Shown here: positions 28,270-32,171 of the stretch, piece after piece
How the letters are laid out: each line of letters begins with the position of its first letter
Position numbering within the stretch: the first letter of the stretch is position 1
DNA from: Candidatus Galloscillospira stercoripullorum
GTDB taxonomy: Bacteria; Bacillota; Clostridia; Oscillospirales; Oscillospiraceae
Direction: 5' to 3'
Assembly (NCBI GenBank): GCA_018715695.1
Contig: DVLB01000009.1
Coordinates: forward strand, 1 to 32,171
Length of the DNA stretch: 32,171 nt
The notes under the pieces: generated by a model
Databases searched by the model: none
The model's input: the letters and a program-made list of their open reading frames with translations, nothing else
Told to the model about the DNA's origin: nothing
Made by a program: the position numbers and the translations under genes

Positions 28270-28907
28270 CGGGCATGGTCTGCAAGGACTTCCTGGTCCA
28301 GCGCAAGCAGCTGGGGTATTATATCGTGTTTTTCCTGCTCTATGCGGTCCTGGCGGTCATGGAAATCATGCCCATTGGCATCCTGTACACCATGACTCTC
28401 CTCATCGGCATGATACTGCCCATGTCCACCTTTGCCTATGACGACCTGGCCCGGTGGAACAAATACGCCGCCGCCACCCCTGCCTCCCGGCAGGGGGTCG
28501 TGGCGGGCAAGTACGTCTTTACCCTGCTCTCTGTGCTCATGGCGGCAGCTCTCTCCGCGGTACTGGTGATAGCGGTGTTGGCGATAAAGCCGGAACTGGG
28601 CGCCGTGGGTGAGTTGCTCATGGGGCTTGCGGTGTGCACGCTGCTCGCCATCCTCATCGACGCCGTCATACTTCCCCTGCTCATCAAGTTCGGCGCGGAG
28701 AAAAGCCGGCTCATCAGCATTCTGCTCTTCATGGCGGTCTTTGGGGGCGTCATGCTGCTGGGCCAGCTTGCAGGCGGATTGGAGAAGCTCCTTCCCCCTG
28801 ACTGGCTCCTCTCCGCCCTGCCCGGGCTGCTGGCCCTGCTGGCCATCGGAAGCTATGGGATCTCCTACTTCATCGCCCGGGGGATTTTCGAGAAAAAAGA
28901 GCTGTGA
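28266..28907 (+). CDS. ABC-2 type permease
   Basis: Polytopic protein overlapping the ATPase gene by 4 nt; MTGMVCKDFLVQRKQLGYYIVFFLLYAVLAV, DDLARWNKYAAATPASRQGVVAGKYVF. Confidence 0.88.
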   Translation: MTGMVCKDFLVQRKQLGYYIVFFLLYAVLAVMEIMPIGILYTMTLLIGMILPMSTFAYDDLARWNKYAAATPASRQGVVAGKYVFTLLSVLMAAALSAVLVIAVLAIKPELGAVGELLMGLAVCTLLAILIDAVILPLLIKFGAEKSRLISILLFMAVFGGVMLLGQLAGGLEKLLPPDWLLSALPGLLALLAIGSYGISYFIARGIFEKKEL

Positions 28908-28911
28908 CCGC

Positions 28912-28967
28912 ACAGGTATAAATCGGGGCCGCCCCATAATGGGGCGGCCCCGATTTATACCTGTTTT
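28912..28967. terminator. Terminator with 25-bp perfect arms between convergent operons
   Basis: ACAGGTATAAATCGGGGCCGCCCCA-taa-TGGGGCGGCCCCGATTTATACCTGT then TTTT. Confidence 0.9.
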
Positions 28968-28987
28968 TCTGTTCTGTCGCCGTGTCC

Positions 28988-30160
28988 TCAGCGGCGGATG
29001 AGCCGCACCCGCAGCACGCCGTCCACGGCGCGGATCTCGCTGAGCACGTCCTCGCCCACGCTGGTGTTGAGGTCCACCACGGTGTAGGCGTAGTCCTTCT
29101 TGGATTTGTTGGTCAGGTTCTCCACGTTGACCCCGTCCTGGGAGAGGATACCGGTGATGCTGGAGAGCATGGCGGGGATGTTGCGGTGGATGATGCACAC
29201 GCGGGCAGTTCCGCTCCATTCCTGCTCCAGGGTGGGCAGGTTGACAGAGTTCTTGATATTGCCGTTTTCCAGATACTCCCGCAGCTCCTGGGCGGCCATG
29301 ACGGCGCAGTTGTCCTCACTCTCGGGAGTGGAGGCTCCCAAGTGGGGGATGGCCACCACGTTCTTGGCCAGGGCGATGGTGTTGTTGGGGAAATCGGTGA
29401 CGTAGCGGGAAACCTTGCCGCTCTCCAGAGCGGCGATCATGTCACCGTCGCACACCAGCTCGCCCCGGGCCAGGTTGATGATGCGCACGCCGTCCTTCAT
29501 GCGGGAGATGGCGTCTGCGTTGATGGAACCCCGGGTGGCGTCGTTGCAGGGAACGTGGAGGGTGATGTAGTCGGCCTGACGGTAGAGCTCCGAGACGTCC
29601 TTGACCACATGGATATGGCGGTCCAGACGCAGAGCAGCGTCCACGGACAGGAAGGGGTCGTAGCCGTAGACCTCCATGCCCAGAGACAGGCCGATATTGC
29701 ACACCAGGGCGCCGATGGCCCCCAGGCCGATGACACCCAGGGTCTTGCGGTAGACCTCAGGCCCCACGAAGGCGCTCTTGCCTTTCTCCACCACGGCGGC
29801 CACATCCACGCCCTCGGTCATGGCCTGGGTCCGGACCCACTCCACGCCGCCCAGGATGTCCCGGGAGGAGAGGAGCAGGGCGCACAGCACCAGCTCCTTC
29901 ACGGCGTTTGCGTTGGCGCCGGGGGTGTTGAAGACCGCGATGCCCGCCTCGGAGCAGCGGGCAATGGGGATATTGTTGGTACCCGCCCCCGCTCGCGCGA
30001 TAGCCAGCAGGTTCTGGGGAAATTCGTACGCGTGCATGTCCGCCGAGCGGACCAGGATGCCGTCCTCGTTTTCCGCGTCGCCCGTCACGGCGTACTGATC
30101 CTGATCCAGGATCTTCAGCCCGGCGGGGGAGATCTTGTTGAGGGTCTTGATGGTAAACAC
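28988..30160 (-). CDS. serA: D-3-phosphoglycerate dehydrogenase with C-terminal ACT domain
   Basis: ARAGAGTNNIPIARCSEAGIAVFNTPGANANAVKELVL, LGVIGLGAIGALV, NLARGELVCDGDMIAALESGKVSRYVTDFP; ACT-like VCIIHRNIPAMLSSITGILSQDGVNVENL. Confidence 0.95.
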   Translation of the reverse strand: MFTIKTLNKISPAGLKILDQDQYAVTGDAENEDGILVRSADMHAYEFPQNLLAIARAGAGTNNIPIARCSEAGIAVFNTPGANANAVKELVLCALLLSSRDILGGVEWVRTQAMTEGVDVAAVVEKGKSAFVGPEVYRKTLGVIGLGAIGALVCNIGLSLGMEVYGYDPFLSVDAALRLDRHIHVVKDVSELYRQADYITLHVPCNDATRGSINADAISRMKDGVRIINLARGELVCDGDMIAALESGKVSRYVTDFPNNTIALAKNVVAIPHLGASTPESEDNCAVMAAQELREYLENGNIKNSVNLPTLEQEWSGTARVCIIHRNIPAMLSSITGILSQDGVNVENLTNKSKKDYAYTVVDLNTSVGEDVLSEIRAVDGVLRVRLIRR

Positions 30161-30204
30161 GATGGATACGCCTCCCGTTCTTATTCTTTGCAGGCTGCTA
30201 ATGA

Positions 30205-31290
30205 TCAGTTGTTCTTGTCGAAGGCTTTGATAAACTCCGCCAGCTTCTCTACGCCTTCCACAGGCATGGCATTATAGATGGACGCACGCATGCCGCCCAC
30301 GTTGCGGTGGCCCTTCAGGTTGGTGAAGCCGGCGGCAGTGGCCTCGGAGACGAACTTGGCGTCCAGCTCCTCGCTCACCGAGCGGAAGGTCACGTTCATA
30401 TCCGAGCGGGAGCCCTTCTCCGCCGGGCAGGTGAACAGCCGGGAGGAATCCAGCACGTCGTAGAGCAGCTGCGCCTTGGAGTGCTTGATGGCCTCCATGC
30501 CCTTGAGCCCCCCCTGTTCCTCCAGCCAGTCCAGCACCAGCCCCAGCATGTAGATGCACCAGCAGGGCGGGGTGTTGTACATGGAGTCCTTGTCGATCAT
30601 GGTCTTGTAGTTGAGCATGAGGGGGGTGTAGGGCAGTTCGTGGCCCGCCAGCTCCTCCTTGATGATGACCACGGTGAGACCGGCGGGGGCCATGTTCTTC
30701 TGGGCCCCGGCGAAGATAATGCCATACTTGCTCACGTCCACCGGGCGGGAGAGAATGTCGGAGGACATGTCGCACACGATGGGCACGTCCCCGGTGTCGG
30801 GCACATACTGCCACTCCGTGCCGTAGATAGTGTTGTTGGCACAGTAGTAGAAATAGCTGGCCTGGGGGTCCAGCTTGAGCTGGTCCTGGGTGGGGATGTA
30901 GGTGTGGTTCTTGTCCTCACTGGAGGCGGCCACGCTGATCTCGCCGTACTTCTTGGCCTCCTTGTAGGCCAGGTTGGAGAAGTTGCCGGTGACGGCGTAG
31001 TCGGCCTTCCCGGTCTTGCCGATGAGGTTGAGGGGAGCCATGGAGAACTGCATGGACGCGCCGCCCTGGAGGAAGAGGATCTTGTACCCCTCGGGCACGT
31101 TCATCATGCGGCGCAGCTTCTGCTGGGTGTCCTGAAAGATCTTGTCAAAAACCTTAGATCGGTGACTCATCTCCATCACGGACATGCCTGAGCCCTGGTA
31201 GTTGGTGATCTCGGCCCCGGCGCGCTCCAGGACCGACAAGGGGAGCATGGAAGGCCCCGCGGAGAAGTTGTATACCCGTTTGTCCGACAT
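30205..31290 (-). CDS. serC: Phosphoserine aminotransferase
   Basis: VYNFSAGPSMLPLSVLERA, GMSVMEMSHRSKVF, LFLQGGASMQFSMAPLNL, FAGAQKNMAPAGLTVVII, GHRNVGGMRASIYNAMP. Confidence 0.97.
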   Translation of the reverse strand: MSDKRVYNFSAGPSMLPLSVLERAGAEITNYQGSGMSVMEMSHRSKVFDKIFQDTQQKLRRMMNVPEGYKILFLQGGASMQFSMAPLNLIGKTGKADYAVTGNFSNLAYKEAKKYGEISVAASSEDKNHTYIPTQDQLKLDPQASYFYYCANNTIYGTEWQYVPDTGDVPIVCDMSSDILSRPVDVSKYGIIFAGAQKNMAPAGLTVVIIKEELAGHELPYTPLMLNYKTMIDKDSMYNTPPCWCIYMLGLVLDWLEEQGGLKGMEAIKHSKAQLLYDVLDSSRLFTCPAEKGSRSDMNVTFRSVSEELDAKFVSEATAAGFTNLKGHRNVGGMRASIYNAMPVEGVEKLAEFIKAFDKNN

Positions 31291-31436
31291 GGTTAGGTCA
31301 CCCTTTCATGGTTGGTCCGCCGCCGGGACACCCCGGACAGCGGCCTGGAGAAAGAAAACGGCCGCGCTGTACCGCAGCCCGCTCCGGGCCACGGCACACC
31401 GTGGCCGTCACTTTCTCTGTGTAAAGTAATAAATTC

Positions 31437-31465
31437 ATTATAACCATCCCTTTCCCCGCTGTCAA
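31437..31465 (-). promoter_or_regulatory. Consensus sigma-A promoter of serC
   Basis: Minus strand TTGACA-N17-TATAAT. Confidence 0.8.
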
Positions 31466-31508
31466 TCCAGCAGAAAGCCCAAACCACGAGTTTCTTTTCC
31501 AAAAAACT

Positions 31509-31526
31509 TTGTTGATTATTTAACAT
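31509..31526. promoter_or_regulatory. Probable Rex operator upstream of the DRTGG gene
   Basis: TTGTTGATTATTTAACAT against TTGTTAA-N4-TTAACAA: 12 of 14 specified positions match. Confidence 0.6.
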
Positions 31527-31626
31527 ACGCTTTTCTTTTCCTTCCCCGCTATGGTACAATGGGGATGACCCGAGCGCCGGCGGCGGTCATTCCCCCGGCG
31601 TACTCATCCCACAGGAGGTTTCAACC

Positions 31627-31968
31627 ATGACTCTGCGAGAGATCCGCGATATTCTGGGCGCGGAGGTCCTCTGGGGCGAGGACCGGCTGGACACCCAGGT
31701 CCGCTCGGCCTGCGGCAGCGACTTCATGAGCGACGTGCTGGCTTATGTAAAAGACCAGGGTCTGCTGCTCACCGGCCTTGTCAATCCCCAGGTGGTGCGC
31801 ACCGCCGACATGATGGACATGAAATGCGTGGTATTCGTCCGGGGCAAGCGCCCGGATCAGGCCATCCTGGACCTGGCCGCCGAGCGTGGCATTGTGGTCA
31901 TGGCCTCCTCCCATCGTATGTATACCGCCTGCGGCCTGCTCTATATGAGCGGGATCAGGGGGGAATGA
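31627..31968 (+). CDS. DRTGG-domain protein
   Basis: MTLREIRDILGAEVLWGEDRLDTQVRSACGSDFMSDVLAYVKDQGLLLTGLVNPQVVRTADMMDMKCVVFVRGKRPDQAILDLAAERGIVVMASSHRMYTACGLLY; SD AGGAGG upstream. Confidence 0.85.
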   Translation: MTLREIRDILGAEVLWGEDRLDTQVRSACGSDFMSDVLAYVKDQGLLLTGLVNPQVVRTADMMDMKCVVFVRGKRPDQAILDLAAERGIVVMASSHRMYTACGLLYMSGIRGE

Positions 31969-31972
31969 GGGA

Positions 31973-32171
31973 ATGGAGCCGATACGACTGAATTTTCTGG
32001 TGGAGGGCGGAGACCTCATCGGCGCCGGAGAGGCCTCCAGCAAGATGAAGCTCACCCTGAAGAAGCTGGGCCTGCCCCAGGATGTGATCCGCCGGGCGTC
32101 CATCTGCATGTACGAGGGCGAGATCAACATGGTCATCCATGCCGACGGCGGCCAGGCCGAGGTGGAGATCG
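31973..32171 (+). CDS. Anti-sigma-factor-like ATP-binding protein (3' truncated by window)
   Basis: MEPIRLNFLVEGGDLIGAGEASSKMKLTLKKLGLPQDVIRRASICMYEGEINMVIHADGGQAEVEI, matches the N-part of RsbW-like HATPase proteins encoded after DRTGG proteins. Confidence 0.75.
   Translation, partial: MEPIRLNFLVEGGDLIGAGEASSKMKLTLKKLGLPQDVIRRASICMYEGEINMVIHADGGQAEVEI

Noticed and set aside
31321-31430. T-box riboswitch upstream of serC
   Set aside because: GGGCTGCGGTACAGCGCGG superficially recalls AGGGTGGTACCGCG, but the leader is too short for Stem I and there is no clear terminator/antiterminator with U-run.

Overview
High-GC chromosomal segment that looks like an Oscillospiraceae-type Clostridia genome (Flavonifractor/Intestinimonas-like; inferred from gene content, not searched). 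Most content is housekeeping: pstS, rpoN (sigma-54), tRNA-Thr, tRNA-Tyr, RNase J, a zinc-ribbon/Big2 membrane protein divergent from a TerB-like/CbxX AAA+ ATPase, ArsC/Spx-like and DUF1653 proteins, a nucleotidyltransferase/LbH/PMM-like fusion, a WYL regulator, hpf, a lone fumarate hydratase alpha subunit, the sporulation/division block yabP-yabQ-divIC-yabR, bioY divergent from birA, an XRE regulator, a PTS EIIC-like membrane protein, response regulator-histidine kinase-HtrA, a CDF transporter, an orphan kinase-like protein without an H-box histidine, gapA, a GntR(YtrA)-ABC operon, serC-serA, and the start of an operon of the [FeFe]-hydrogenase-associated type (DRTGG protein, then an ATPase cut by the window edge). 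I see no CRISPR array, prophage, IS element or clear defence island. The best second-look items are regulatory DNA/RNA: a near-palindromic bidirectional promoter (8833-8868), divergent promoters flanked by a perfect 15-bp inverted repeat (6385-6535), a promoter whose transcript should begin in a 13-bp hairpin (18270-18333), a structured serC leader with mutually exclusive pairings (31291-31430), and probable Rex, BirA, Pho, WYL and GntR operators. All calls come from reading the sequence; no database search was run.
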